From: Gammaproteobacteria bacterium | GTDB taxonomy: Bacteria; Pseudomonadota; Gammaproteobacteria; Enterobacterales; Kangiellaceae | Direction: 5' to 3' | Assembly: GCA_013373545.1 (NCBI GenBank) | Contig: JABXHQ010000126.1 | Coordinates: forward strand, 25,772 to 89,771 | Length of the DNA: 64,000 nt | Part shown: positions 31,816 to 41,968 of the stretch, one piece after another | Numbering within the stretch: the stretch's first letter is position 1 | How the letters are laid out: every line of letters starts with the position of its first letter | Position numbers and translations under genes: made by a program | The notes under the pieces: generated by a model | The model's input: the letters and a program-made list of their open reading frames with translations, nothing else | What the model was told of the DNA's origin: nothing | Database searches by the model: none

Positions 31816-32080
31816 ACAACATCCTTAGCTTTTGTTATTGTGTAATTTTAGTCTGCCTATTATGACAATTTCGCGACACTAGCGAATATGACCGTAATAG
31901 TTACACGGAATAATCATGGGTGCAAAACTTTAGGTGTTGCAACGCAAGGTTAACAAAAGGCACTAATCGGTTGTCTAGTGATAGTTCCATTGCTGGGAGC
32001 CGCGCACGCTGCTCTCTACAAGTTTGGACTCTAGTAACTTGCATGTTTCAATCGTTGGTAAAAAGTTGAGAAGAGCCATT

Positions 32081-32481
32081 GTGGCGAAAGTGCCCATTGG
32101 AGAGTTGAATCAGTTTTTCGCATAAGAATTACCCGGCAGCCAATTGACTGTTGAAGCGATGGGCGAGAAATCGGCACGGCTAAGAAAAAATATTGTTCAA
32201 CCACACTTAAGACTGGATAGCACCGTGTCAGATCCTGTGATGATGGCACTCGCGGATGCTGCCTTTTATACCGCTACTCTTGCTGAGCAGGGAATGTTGC
32301 TGCTGGCGGTGACTACCAATTTTAAGATTAATTTTTGCGCAAGCCACCGGCCGATTGTGATCGCTTTGCGCATTGTCAATTACTCAAACTCGAAAGATCC
32401 ATGGCTTTGGGAGAGGTCCGCTTGTATTTAGGATATGCTGAGCAGCCAGTGGCACACGCCACGGCTACTTATGCTCTTTAG
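32081..32481 (+). pseudogene. Decayed PaaI-type hotdog thioesterase (in-frame stop + frameshift)
   Basis: Conceptual: (V)AKVPIGELNQFFA*ELPGSQLTVEAMGEKSARLR...VSDPVMMALADAAFYTATLAEQGMLLLAVTTNFKINF...VIALRIVNYSNSK/MALGEVRLYLGYAEQPVAHATATYAL*. TAA at 32123-32125; frame change near 32390-32401; ends TAG 32479-32481. Confidence 0.82.
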
Positions 32482-32812
32482 CACATACATAGACAGTGGC
32501 CTCTTCTTTTTCATGGGTATCCGCTTTGGGTTGATACGGCACTTTGCTGCTCGGCGCGTTAACGGCCATGACTACAGCGGGGTGGTTATTTAAATAGTTA
32601 AAGGAAGTCACTAAAGTGGCTTCGCAATCCGCTTGTTTTGCTTGATATATACGCGACAAGCAACCATCAATGGTTTTGTCTTCCATTGACTCCTTCAAAC
32701 CACAGTCGCAGTTGTCGCACACTCCAGTCAGCGACAGGGCAAGGTTGGGTAGGTCTGAGTCGAGTTTCATTAACTTTTGGTAAAGTTCTTCTGGGGTGAT
32801 CGGGTTCATCAT
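32465..32812 (-). CDS. Hypothetical protein (Cys-containing)
   Basis: Start at 32812 (MMNPITPEELYQKL) preceded by SD AAGGAG; GVCDNCDCGLKESMEDKTIDGCLSRIYQAKQADC. Confidence 0.7.
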   Translation of the reverse strand: MMNPITPEELYQKLMKLDSDLPNLALSLTGVCDNCDCGLKESMEDKTIDGCLSRIYQAKQADCEATLVTSFNYLNNHPAVVMAVNAPSSKVPYQPKADTHEKEEATVYVCAKEHK

Positions 32813-32819
32813 TAACTCC

Positions 32820-33299
32820 TTAGTCTTCTTCATTCAGCGGAAAATATTTATCGGCCAAACGAGCAAGATCGGTGGCTGCATCCCAACCATCATCTTGTTC
32901 GTCAACTAGCTGTCGAAATTGCTGTCGAAACTCTCTATCTTGAATCAGCTGCTCGATTCCTTGTCGTAACCTTGGGTCTAATTCAGCGGCTTTGGCTAAG
33001 CTACCAAAGCCGTGAGCCATGTGTTTAATCGCCACTAATAGTCGAGATTGACGGGCGAGAAGCGTATTTAAATCGCCTTGTAGGATGCCTTGTGGCAGCA
33101 TGAATTGTTGCGCAGAGTACTCGCCTTCGCCGCCGGGAAACTTGTACCAAACATCGGCACAGAACTCGATCGTCTTGCATTTTTGATAATGCGGTTGAAG
33201 CTCGTAGGTTAAAACCGGGTAGGGTTCACCGTGGTTACTTGCTTTGGATGAGGATAGATTGCGCCCCTCACGTTCGCTTTCTGTATTATGAGCCGACAT
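32820..33299 (-). CDS. Hypothetical protein, apparent operon partner of 32465..32812
   Basis: ATG 33299 (MSAHNTESEREG) with SD-like AAAGGTG; in-frame extension to GTG at 33485 possible. Confidence 0.65.
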   Translation of the reverse strand: MSAHNTESEREGRNLSSSKASNHGEPYPVLTYELQPHYQKCKTIEFCADVWYKFPGGEGEYSAQQFMLPQGILQGDLNTLLARQSRLLVAIKHMAHGFGSLAKAAELDPRLRQGIEQLIQDREFRQQFRQLVDEQDDGWDAATDLARLADKYFPLNEED

Positions 33300-33568
33300 A
33301 GTCACACCTTTAATCACTGTAATTAAATGGTTTATCACGGTAGATGCTTGCTTTAACAATTGGGCGCTAGCATCGCGTGACCCTAGACAAATGTCGTCAA
33401 GGGAGAGTAGAAACGGCACACTGGCAGAGGTGGGGTTAAATTTTTTTATATGCTCGACATTGGCGCTTTCGCTTAACTCAACCACCTATTGCAGGAAGGT
33501 ATTACCTGAAGACAGTTCATAAGTACTTTGGCCTCAGCTAACCAGTGGCCAAAGTAGCGCGGGTAAGC

Positions 33569-34111
33569 TTAGGGCTGCTGGGTATTCGGATAGGGATATT
33601 CGAGCACAATATACAGTTTGTCTAACGATTGCCGTGGAACGCTCAACTCGAAATGTTGCTGGTCTTGGGTGAACTGATAAAAAGCGGTTGGTGTTAGACC
33701 ATCTGCACTACTGAAGTCTACTGCCTCAACTTCAACATTGCCGGCGGTAAAGCCGGTAACCTGGCTAACGATTTTAACCAGTGACTGCTCTTCGAATAAA
33801 AATTTAGAGTCGCTCAGCGGTTTCACATCGAGTATGCAGCTATCGTTGCCATTGGGCGAGATTGAAACATTGAGGTCGTTCAGTATTGTTTCATACAAAA
33901 CATCTGGATGAAAACTTTGATTGAGTGTCCATTTACTTAGATCGAGAGAAGCTGTGACCTCTTCGGGACTGGCGTGAGCTAAACAGTAGTGCTTAAAAAG
34001 TTCTGCAAATCGTTTGGCGTTTTCATCTTTATCGAGACTCAGTGCGTCAGTGCAGGCAAATGGAGAAAGACTTAAAAATATGGTTAAGCTGACTAAGATT
34101 AATCGTTTCAT
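33569..34111 (-). CDS. Secreted hypothetical protein
   Basis: 180 aa with signal peptide MKRLILVSLTIFLSLSPFACTDALS. Confidence 0.65.
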   Translation of the reverse strand: MKRLILVSLTIFLSLSPFACTDALSLDKDENAKRFAELFKHYCLAHASPEEVTASLDLSKWTLNQSFHPDVLYETILNDLNVSISPNGNDSCILDVKPLSDSKFLFEEQSLVKIVSQVTGFTAGNVEVEAVDFSSADGLTPTAFYQFTQDQQHFELSVPRQSLDKLYIVLEYPYPNTQQP

Positions 34112-34442
34112 ATTGTATTACCTGTTTATTAAGCCGGTTTTGTTGTTGACGGCAAACTCAGTAGAAAGTGAGTTTATAATAAAGCTCTGAGCTTTTGTGT
34201 CCAGTGATTAGAGCATATTCATTTCTTAATCCGGACTAATTTATCAAAAGCCTCTTTTGTTCAACGCTAGGGCTTATAGATAAGGGTTCTCGACGTCACG
34301 ATGAAGACCCATTATTATGGTTTTCTTTATTGCAGAGTTAAGCCTTGAAAATGATAATCTAGGCTCTGGACTTAAGTATATAATTTATAAGGCTACACCT
34401 GTTGGTATCGAGCCTTTATCGATAAGGTAATGGAAGCATCGA

Positions 34443-35756
34443 ATGAAACAGTGCTCACAGTGTGGTCATAGTTCAAAAATTTTTAAGATGATGGTGGCGC
34501 ATCTGTCGAATAATGAGAGCTCCAAGGCCACCGCTATTTTATGCCCCGGCTGTTATGAGAAAAAGGAGTTGTGCAAAAGCCGCAGTGATTTGATTTGGTT
34601 AGTTGGCTTCGCGCTGCTCGGCATGTCTCTAATAAATTTATTTCCTCATATGGCGTCCGGTTGGGTTATCGGCAATATTGTATTACTTTATTTCATTTCA
34701 GCGTTGTCATTGGTGTTGCATGAGTTTGCTCACTACGCGATGACGTTGATCCTGAAAGGCACTGTGGCAAAAGTACAGTTAGGTATTGGACCTTTGATTA
34801 CCAAAATAAATCTGTTTAATACAACTTGGGAGTTTCGCTTTTTTTGGGTGTTAGGCTTAACCTTTGTGGGTTTTAAGAAGCCACACTATCGTCATTTCAA
34901 AATACTTCTGATTTTTATCGCGGGGCCACTGGTGAATTTATTGCTGGCGCTAGTCAGTTTAGGCGCGCTCCTTTACGGCTATGCCGATGTGAATGTGACT
35001 GAAACCTTTTGCTTTTGGTTAATGTTGTTTATCACTAATTCCTTGATGTTTCTTGCTGCTATGAACCCGAGGGCTTCTTCGGATCCTCAAGCTTATCCTT
35101 CCGATGGACGTAATATCTGGCTGCATTTATCTGGGCAGGAAGTGTTTGGCGCTGAGGAGTATCAAATAGGTTACTATCAGCAGGCGATCTTTCTGTTGAT
35201 GGAAGAAAGTCGATATCAAGAATGTTTAGAGCTTTGCCAAGAGGCGTGTGAACAGCATCCTGAGGTGACGCAATTTAAAGCGTTTGAGTCAACCGTGTTA
35301 CCTGAAGTTGGTTTTTATCAAGAAGCGGTCTCGCTTGCGCAGCAGGAGCTAGCAAAAGACTTTGATGAAGAAAATTTTCAAAGTCTCTACGAGCGCTCTC
35401 TATTTTATGCTGCACTGGGTTCAGGCCTTTTAGGGGAAGTAACCGAGAAAAACCTTGTGCGAGCAGAAGAGGCGGTCGATGAGTCGTTGTCACTGCTGCA
35501 TTGGAACCCTAGTGTCATAGTGTTAAAAGCGGATATCGCGCGCAGACAACATCAGTACAGCCGAGCATTATCTTTGGCTAAAGAAGCCAATGATTTTTTA
35601 CTTTATCCTGTGGTTCAAGCGGCGCTCTATGCTTTATTGGCTCTTTGCTATTTAGCAATGGATGATTTGCCGAAAGCACAAAAGTATCGCAAGCGATGCT
35701 TGATATTAAACCAAGCTGATCGTTTAATCGAGGAAATGGAGCTGGCGTTTAAGTGA
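34443..35756 (+). CDS. Zinc-ribbon + M50 (site-2-protease-like) membrane protease + helical-repeat protein
   Basis: 437 aa; CSQCGHSS..ILCPGCYEKKELC; SLVLHEFAHYAMTLILKG (HExxH in TM); IAGPLVNLLLALVS; SDPQAYPSDGRNIW (DG motif); C-terminal TPR-like helices. Confidence 0.82.
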   Translation: MKQCSQCGHSSKIFKMMVAHLSNNESSKATAILCPGCYEKKELCKSRSDLIWLVGFALLGMSLINLFPHMASGWVIGNIVLLYFISALSLVLHEFAHYAMTLILKGTVAKVQLGIGPLITKINLFNTTWEFRFFWVLGLTFVGFKKPHYRHFKILLIFIAGPLVNLLLALVSLGALLYGYADVNVTETFCFWLMLFITNSLMFLAAMNPRASSDPQAYPSDGRNIWLHLSGQEVFGAEEYQIGYYQQAIFLLMEESRYQECLELCQEACEQHPEVTQFKAFESTVLPEVGFYQEAVSLAQQELAKDFDEENFQSLYERSLFYAALGSGLLGEVTEKNLVRAEEAVDESLSLLHWNPSVIVLKADIARRQHQYSRALSLAKEANDFLLYPVVQAALYALLALCYLAMDDLPKAQKYRKRCLILNQADRLIEEMELAFK

Positions 35757-35958
35757 TTCGATGAAAAGTTAGCGAGATCACTAAAGAGCGCTGTTTAGAG
35801 GTGAGTGGCAAAACGATAAAGCACACCGAAGTGTTTAGGGTAAATCAAGTTACCATAAAAACCTGTATGCCTTTTTCGAGTGGTTTTTTGAAAAGGAAGC
35901 AGAATAAAAGGTAGTGCTGAAAAGTGGTGTTTAACTTTACTCTACCGAGCCTGTGCTT

Positions 35959-35978
35959 GAAGTCTCGAAAGAGACTTC
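35959..35978. repeat. Perfect 8-bp hairpin with GAAA tetraloop
   Basis: GAAGTCTC-GAAA-GAGACTTC between convergent ORFs; no T-tract. Confidence 0.7.
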
Positions 35979-35994
35979 TGCAAACAATAATAGT

Positions 35995-37287
35995 TTAATT
36001 AGCTATCGATGATTCGCTAGGTTTCCATTCACGCCACATTTTGACGCTCTTGATCAGGTTACCTTTAATTTGCATTACTTCAATTGGATAGCCTTCAAGC
36101 TTTAATCCGGTGCCCGGTTGAGGAATCGTTTCAAGGTATTCGACTATTAATCCACTTAGAGTTTTAGGGCCATCGGTAGGTAGGTCAATGCGTAGCGCAC
36201 GGTTGAGATCTCGAATCGTTACTGTGCCGTCCAAAAGGAAGCTGCCGTCTTCTTGCGGATGAATATCTTTTGAAGTGGTGGCGGCAAAGTCAGTGGTAAA
36301 CTCACCGACAATTTCTTCCAAAATATCTTCAATGGTCACCAGTCCTTGAATGTCCCCGTATTCATCAACTACCATACCGACGCGTTGCTTTTTTCGTTGA
36401 AACTTGAGTAGTTGAGTGTTGAGCGGTGTACCTTCGGGAACGAAGTAAACCGGTGTCATATATTCGCGGATGGTTTCTTTGCTGATATCAGCGACATCAC
36501 GACTCATCAAGTTGGCAATATGGCGAGCGTGTAACATGCCCTTTACTTGATCGATGCTGTCTTGGTAAACCGGCAGTCGAGTATGTTGAGTATTGCGTAA
36601 TTGACTGAGTATGTCATCGAGTTGCTCGTCGAGATCAATACCAATGATTTCATTTTTGGGTACCATAATGTCTTCAACGGTTGCATGCTCTAAGTCGAGA
36701 ATACTCAGCAACATTTTTTGGTGACGCTTGGGTATCATTCCCCCGGCTTCATTAACCACGGTACGTAGCTCTTCTGAACTAAGATGATCATCTTGTGAGT
36801 CGGCTACACGCACGCCGAATAGACGTAACATTCCATTCGATAAGGTATTCACTAAAACGACTACCGGTGATAACAACTTTAACAGCGGCGTTAAAATGTA
36901 AGAAGCCGGAAACGCAATACGTTCCGGATGAAAAGCGGCCAGCGTTTTAGGCGTCACTTCGGCAAACAACAAAAACATAATGGTCAGAGGAATCGGCAGT
37001 ACCGCCACGCCATATTCGCCCCACAGCCGTAAGGCAATCTCACCGGCCACGAGAGTCGCTAAAATATTCACTAAATTATTGCCGATTAGAATGACGCCAA
37101 TTAAGCGGTCGGGTCGCTTTAGCAGTTTGCTGACCAGTTTTGCGGCACGATGGTTATGCTTAACCATGTGCTTGAGCCGATACCGATTGATCGACATCAT
37201 GCCGGTTTCAGAACTGGAGAAAAAGGCGGAGAGTAGCAACAGACCAAATAAGGTAAGGGTTAAACTACTGGTAGAAATAGCGTCCAA
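35995..37287 (-). CDS. CNNM/CorB-type (DUF21 + CBS + CorC-HlyC) transporter, YfjD-like
   Basis: LLLLSAFFSSSETGMMSINRYRLKHMVKHNHRAAKLVSKLL; VEDIMVPKNEIIGID; MVVDEYGDIQGLVTIEDILEEIVGEF; directly upstream of ypjD-like gene. Confidence 0.93.
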   Translation of the reverse strand: MDAISTSSLTLTLFGLLLLSAFFSSSETGMMSINRYRLKHMVKHNHRAAKLVSKLLKRPDRLIGVILIGNNLVNILATLVAGEIALRLWGEYGVAVLPIPLTIMFLLFAEVTPKTLAAFHPERIAFPASYILTPLLKLLSPVVVLVNTLSNGMLRLFGVRVADSQDDHLSSEELRTVVNEAGGMIPKRHQKMLLSILDLEHATVEDIMVPKNEIIGIDLDEQLDDILSQLRNTQHTRLPVYQDSIDQVKGMLHARHIANLMSRDVADISKETIREYMTPVYFVPEGTPLNTQLLKFQRKKQRVGMVVDEYGDIQGLVTIEDILEEIVGEFTTDFAATTSKDIHPQEDGSFLLDGTVTIRDLNRALRIDLPTDGPKTLSGLIVEYLETIPQPGTGLKLEGYPIEVMQIKGNLIKSVKMWREWKPSESSIAN

Positions 37288-37335
37288 CGATTATAAGTCT
37301 CTTGCGATTAACAAATGGCTAAAACTAAAGGCGCA

Positions 37336-38154
37336 TTATAAGGCAGGCGAGTTGAGAATCAACTCTAGGACTAATTTACTGCCAAAGTAACCGAGGGACA
37401 ATAAAGCAAAGCCACCCAAGGTCCAGTGCGCCGCTTGACGTCCTCGCCAGCCTTTTAACCGATGGCCGATAATCAACACTGCAAATACTACCCAGGCAAG
37501 ACTGGACAAGACTAACTTGTGCAGCGGTTGTGGCGACAGGCTGGGATCGAGATAAGCAAATGCAATCAGTAGCGCCACGCTCATCAGTCCAAAGCCAAGC
37601 ATTAACAGCTGAAATAAAAAGCTTTCTAAGCTCTGTAAGGGAGGAAAGAACGAAGGGATATGGGTTGGATGCGAGCGCAGCTGGCGATCAGCAATAATCA
37701 CCAAAATCGCTTGAACCGATGCCAACATTAGCATTCCGGTGGCAATCATGGCGGCAAAAATATGAATCAGTGCTAACCATTGACCACTTAAATCAACGCT
37801 TTTCTCGCCAGGAAAAAGCAGGCTTAATGTGGTAGTTAACGCCGCAAAACTGCCAATAATGGCGATCATTAAGGTTACTGGGCGTTTTAGTGAGTTGAAC
37901 ATAAGTACCAAGAGTGCCAGCCAGTTGGTCAGCCCCATCATTAACCACAGGTTTAGATTTTGCTGACCACTATTGTCGATGGCCAGATACAGGTAAAAGC
38001 CATGGATGCCGATGGCGCTAAAAGTCAGCAGATTAAAGCCCGCGGGGCTATTCGCTTTGCTTCGCAACATGAGTAACGATGATGCGACGGCCATGAAGTA
38101 CAGGCAGACGGTGAAAAGACCGCTAATAACGGTAGGGTTTAGAGTCTGTTCCAT
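37336..38154 (-). CDS. ypjD: YpjD/CcsA-like cytochrome c assembly-family membrane protein
   Basis: 272 aa multi-TM; synteny with corB and ffh. Confidence 0.85.
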   Translation of the reverse strand: MEQTLNPTVISGLFTVCLYFMAVASSLLMLRSKANSPAGFNLLTFSAIGIHGFYLYLAIDNSGQQNLNLWLMMGLTNWLALLVLMFNSLKRPVTLMIAIIGSFAALTTTLSLLFPGEKSVDLSGQWLALIHIFAAMIATGMLMLASVQAILVIIADRQLRSHPTHIPSFFPPLQSLESFLFQLLMLGFGLMSVALLIAFAYLDPSLSPQPLHKLVLSSLAWVVFAVLIIGHRLKGWRGRQAAHWTLGGFALLSLGYFGSKLVLELILNSPAL

Positions 38155-38267
38155 GTCATCTCGTTAGTTTTGGTTATCTCACCCAGCAAAAGGTATGAGT
38201 ACAATCAATTTGCGTCTATAATACCGACCTTTATCTGTAATCATCAATAAACAAAGAGAATTTTTCA

Positions 38268-39656
38268 ATGTTTGATAACTTAAGTGATCGCCTGAGCCGG
38301 ACGTTAAAAAATATCAGTGGCAAAGGCCGAATCACCGAAGACAATATCAAAGATACCTTGCGCGAAGTTCGCATGGCCTTACTCGAGGCAGACGTTGCGC
38401 TGCCGGTAGTCAAAGACTTTATTGACGCGGTAAAACAGCGCAGCCTAGGGCAAGAAGTCGCTACAAGCCTGTCACCTGGCCAAGCGTTTATTAAAGTCGT
38501 TAATGATGAGTTGGTTAAGGCGATGGGCCAAGCCAATGACGGCTTAGACCTTGCGGCACAACCGCCAGCGATTATTTTAATGGCGGGCTTGCAAGGAGCG
38601 GGTAAGACCACCAGTACCGGTAAGTTAGCGCGTTACTTGAAAGAACGTGAGAAGAAATCGGTGTTAGTGGTGAGCGCAGACGTCTATCGTCCTGCGGCGA
38701 TCAAACAGTTAGAAACCGTTGCCGGCCAAGTCGGTGCTGAGTTCTTCCCAAGTTCGAGTGAGCAAAAGCCAGTTGCCATTGCGACTGCGGCGATTGAGCA
38801 CGCACGGAAAAAATTTATTGATGTAGTCATTGTGGATACCGCCGGTCGTTTAGCGGTCGATGAAGCCATGATGAGTGAAATCAAACAGTTGCACCAAACC
38901 ATCAATCCGGTGGAAACCCTATTTGTGGTCGATAGTATGACCGGGCAAGATGCGGCCAACACTGCAAAGGCCTTTAATGACGCCTTAGCGCTAACCGGTG
39001 TGATCTTGACCAAAGCGGATGGTGATGCACGGGGCGGTGCTGCGTTATCGATTCGTCACATTACCGGTAAGCCAATTAAGTTTATGGGGATCGGCGAAAA
39101 GCTTGATGCGTTGGAGCCGTTTCATCCCGATCGGGTTGCGTCGCGTATTCTCGGCATGGGTGATGTGCTCTCGTTAATTGAAGAAGTTGAGCGCAAAGTT
39201 GATAAGAAAAAAGCGGAGAAGCTGGCTAAGAAAGTCATCAAAGGCAGTGGCTTCGATCTAGAAGATTTCCGTGAACAATTGCAGCAGATGAAAAATATGG
39301 GTGGCATGGCTGGGCTACTCGACAAGTTGCCGGGTATGGGACAAATTCCGGAAGCCGCGAAAGCACAGATTATGAACGATAAGTCGACGATTCAAATGGA
39401 AGCGATCATCAACTCAATGACCAAGCAAGAGCGCAGCCACCCAGACTTAATTAAAGGATCGCGTAAACGCCGTATTGCGGCGGGCTCAGGCACTCAAATT
39501 CAAGATGTTAACCGCCTGCTGAAACAGTTTAAGCAAATGCAAAAAATGATGAAGAAAATGAAAGGGAAAGGCGGCATGATGAAAATGATGCGCGGGATGA
39601 AAGGAATGATGCCTCCCGGGGGCGGCTTCCCTCCATTTGGCGGCGGAATGCGTTAG
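38268..39656 (+). CDS. ffh: Signal recognition particle protein Ffh
   Basis: MFDNLSDRLSRTLKNISGKGRITEDNI; GLQGAGKTTSTGKLARYL; Met-rich M domain. Confidence 0.98.
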   Translation: MFDNLSDRLSRTLKNISGKGRITEDNIKDTLREVRMALLEADVALPVVKDFIDAVKQRSLGQEVATSLSPGQAFIKVVNDELVKAMGQANDGLDLAAQPPAIILMAGLQGAGKTTSTGKLARYLKEREKKSVLVVSADVYRPAAIKQLETVAGQVGAEFFPSSSEQKPVAIATAAIEHARKKFIDVVIVDTAGRLAVDEAMMSEIKQLHQTINPVETLFVVDSMTGQDAANTAKAFNDALALTGVILTKADGDARGGAALSIRHITGKPIKFMGIGEKLDALEPFHPDRVASRILGMGDVLSLIEEVERKVDKKKAEKLAKKVIKGSGFDLEDFREQLQQMKNMGGMAGLLDKLPGMGQIPEAAKAQIMNDKSTIQMEAIINSMTKQERSHPDLIKGSRKRRIAAGSGTQIQDVNRLLKQFKQMQKMMKKMKGKGGMMKMMRGMKGMMPPGGGFPPFGGGMR

Positions 39657-39867
39657 CGGTTACTTACATTTCGGCGGTTTTCAGCGAATTTGGCTAAAAA
39701 TCGCCGACTGTTCAAAAATAACCCATAAAAACCATTAAAAAAGGTTTCCAAAAGTCACTTTTGGCGCTAAAATGCGCGTCCTTTAAATTAAGGGCAAGAT
39801 ACAGTTCGCCCTCAATCAAAGACTAAAACCGCGAGATGCGGACTAAACACTAGAGGATTTTGAACGC

Positions 39868-40116
39868 ATGGTTACCATTCGTTTAGCACGTGGCGGTTCT
39901 AAAAAGCGCCCATTTTATCATGTTGTTGTTGCCGACAAGCGTTGTAAGCGCGATGGTCGTTTTATCGAGCGTATTGGCTTCTTCAACCCTGTTGCACGTG
40001 GTCAAGAAGAGAAGCTTCGCCTTGATCTAGAGCGTATTGAACACTGGCAAAGCAAAGGTGCTCAAGCGACTGATCGCGTAGCTCAGCTAATTAAAACTGC
40101 GCGCAAAGCAGCTTAA
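39868..40116 (+). CDS. rpsP: 30S ribosomal protein S16
   Basis: [41 protein letters not shown]. Confidence 0.98.
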   Translation: MVTIRLARGGSKKRPFYHVVVADKRCKRDGRFIERIGFFNPVARGQEEKLRLDLERIEHWQSKGAQATDRVAQLIKTARKAA

Positions 40117-40136
40117 TTGCCCGAGCGGACAAAGTG

Positions 40137-40664
40137 ATGGCCGAAGAAATTGTCGTAATAGGCAAAATAACTTCGGCTTTTGGAGTTAAGGGTGCGGTTA
40201 AAGTATTTTCTTATACGAAGCCGCGGCTGAACATACTCAACTACAGTCCCTGGCTTTTAAAGCTCAACGGCCAATGGCAATCGATTGAGCGCAAAAGTGG
40301 ACGGCAGCAAGGCAAGACGATTGCGGCAGAACTAAAAGGGATTGCGACCCGCGACCAAGCAGAAGCTTTGGCTGGGGTTGAAATAGGCATTACCAGTGAG
40401 CAGTTACCGACACTGGATAATGACGAGTTTTATTGGCGTGACCTAGAAGGGATGCGCGTCATTAACTCGGAAAACATTGACTTTGGAATTGTCAGTCATT
40501 TAATTGAAACCGGCTCCAATGATGTTTTGGTGGTCCGAGAAACGGCTGAGCAAGCGCAAGGTAAAAAACGTGTTGAGCGCATGATACCCTTCACTGAAGA
40601 TGCGGTGTTAACGGTCGACAAAGAAGGCGGTTTGATTACTGTTGAGTGGGATGCCGACTTCTAA
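40137..40664 (+). CDS. rimM: Ribosome maturation factor RimM
   Basis: [57 protein letters not shown]. Confidence 0.95.
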   Translation: MAEEIVVIGKITSAFGVKGAVKVFSYTKPRLNILNYSPWLLKLNGQWQSIERKSGRQQGKTIAAELKGIATRDQAEALAGVEIGITSEQLPTLDNDEFYWRDLEGMRVINSENIDFGIVSHLIETGSNDVLVVRETAEQAQGKKRVERMIPFTEDAVLTVDKEGGLITVEWDADF

Positions 40665-41430
40665 AGCAACACCATTGAATGTGTGCTGCGTCTCTTTGTT
40701 TCCGGAGATGTTTGCCGCCATTACCGAGTACGGTGTCAGTGGTCGAGCAGTGCGCGCACAACAAGTTGCAGTGACGGTGATAAACCCGCGCGACTTTACC
40801 ACAGACAAACATCGAACTGTGGATGACCGACCCTACGGTGGCGGTCCGGGTATGTTGATGAAAGTAGAGCCCTTAGCGAAAGCCATTGGCGCTGCTAAAC
40901 AACAGTTACTGTCACAGCATAGCCAACAGCCCTATGTGGTGTATTTGTCGCCGCAGGGAAAGCGATTGACGCAAAGCGATGTATCGCGATTGCGTCAGAA
41001 GCAGAATTTAGTATTAGTCGCTGGTCGTTATGAAGGTATCGATGAGCGTCTAATTGAGTCGCAGGTTGATGAAGAAATCTCCATCGGCGACTTTGTGTTA
41101 AGCGGCGGTGAGTTACCGGCGATGACACTGATTGATGCAATGATTCGTACTGTGCCCGGTGTATTAGGGCACGCGGATTCAGCAACCGAAGATTCGTTCG
41201 CAGATGGTTTGCTGGATTGTCCGCATTACACTCGACCTGAGCAATTAGCAGGTAAAGAGGTACCGACGGTTTTACTTAGTGGTGATCACGAGCGAATCCG
41301 AAGGTGGCGACTAAAACAAGCCCTTGGGCGAACTTGGTTGCGGCGACCTGATTTACTAGAGGGTCGAACATTAACCGCAGAACAAGCGGAATTATTGCAG
41401 CAATTTAAACAAGAATTGCAACAGAATTAA
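40651..41430 (+). CDS. trmD: tRNA (guanine-N1)-methyltransferase
   Basis: [48 protein letters not shown] 40651 preferred over track TTG 40642; overlaps rimM end. Confidence 0.96.
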   Translation: MPTSKATPLNVCCVSLFPEMFAAITEYGVSGRAVRAQQVAVTVINPRDFTTDKHRTVDDRPYGGGPGMLMKVEPLAKAIGAAKQQLLSQHSQQPYVVYLSPQGKRLTQSDVSRLRQKQNLVLVAGRYEGIDERLIESQVDEEISIGDFVLSGGELPAMTLIDAMIRTVPGVLGHADSATEDSFADGLLDCPHYTRPEQLAGKEVPTVLLSGDHERIRRWRLKQALGRTWLRRPDLLEGRTLTAEQAELLQQFKQELQQN

Positions 41431-41466
41431 CTTTTTAAAATTAACATGTGATATCAGGAGTGGGCC

Positions 41467-41820
41467 ATGAGTAAGATCATCGCTGAACTGGAAAAAGAGC
41501 AAATCAACAAAGAAATCCCTGTGTTTGGCGCAGGTGATACTGTTGTTGTACAAGTAAAAGTAAAAGACGGCGACCGTGAGCGTTTACAGGCCTTCGAAGG
41601 TGTTGTAATTGCAAAGCGTAACCGTGGTTTAAACTCATCGTTTACCGTTCGTAAAATTTCGTCAGGTGTTGGCGTTGAGCGTGCTTTTCAAACTTACAGC
41701 CCGTTGGTTGATAGCATTGAAGTTAAGCGTCGCGGTGATGTAAACAAAGCTAAGTTATACTACTTGCGTGAGCGTTCAGGTAAGTCTGCACGTATCAAAG
41801 AGAAGCTTGATACTAAATAA
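41467..41820 (+). CDS. rplS: 50S ribosomal protein L19
   Basis: [95 protein letters not shown]. Confidence 0.98.
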   Translation: MSKIIAELEKEQINKEIPVFGAGDTVVVQVKVKDGDRERLQAFEGVVIAKRNRGLNSSFTVRKISSGVGVERAFQTYSPLVDSIEVKRRGDVNKAKLYYLRERSGKSARIKEKLDTK

Positions 41821-41840
41821 TATTTAGTCTTCTAGTGTTT

Positions 41841-41869
41841 AAAAAGGCGCCTTTTTTGGCGCCTTTTTG
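41841..41869 (+). terminator. Rho-independent terminator of rpsP-rplS operon
   Basis: AAAAAGGCGCC-TTTTTT-GGCGCCTTTTT. Confidence 0.92.
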
Positions 41870-41968
41870 CGTTGCGCGGATAAAAGCTGAGCCTTAGAGT
41901 ACTTTCGCCTCTGCAGCCGGTCGATTACACTGAAGGCAAGTAATTTCAATGAGTAGCGTAAACGCCTT

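Noticed and set aside
32144-32431. 95-aa + ORF as an independent gene
   Set aside because: It is the middle fragment of the PaaI-like pseudogene between the in-frame stop and the frameshift.
39748-39764. CCAAAAG-TCA-CTTTTGG hairpin upstream of rpsP as a regulatory leader
   Set aside because: Short AT-rich stem overlapping a plausible promoter (TTTCCA-N17-TAAAAT at 39745-39773); not enough evidence for a riboswitch or attenuator.
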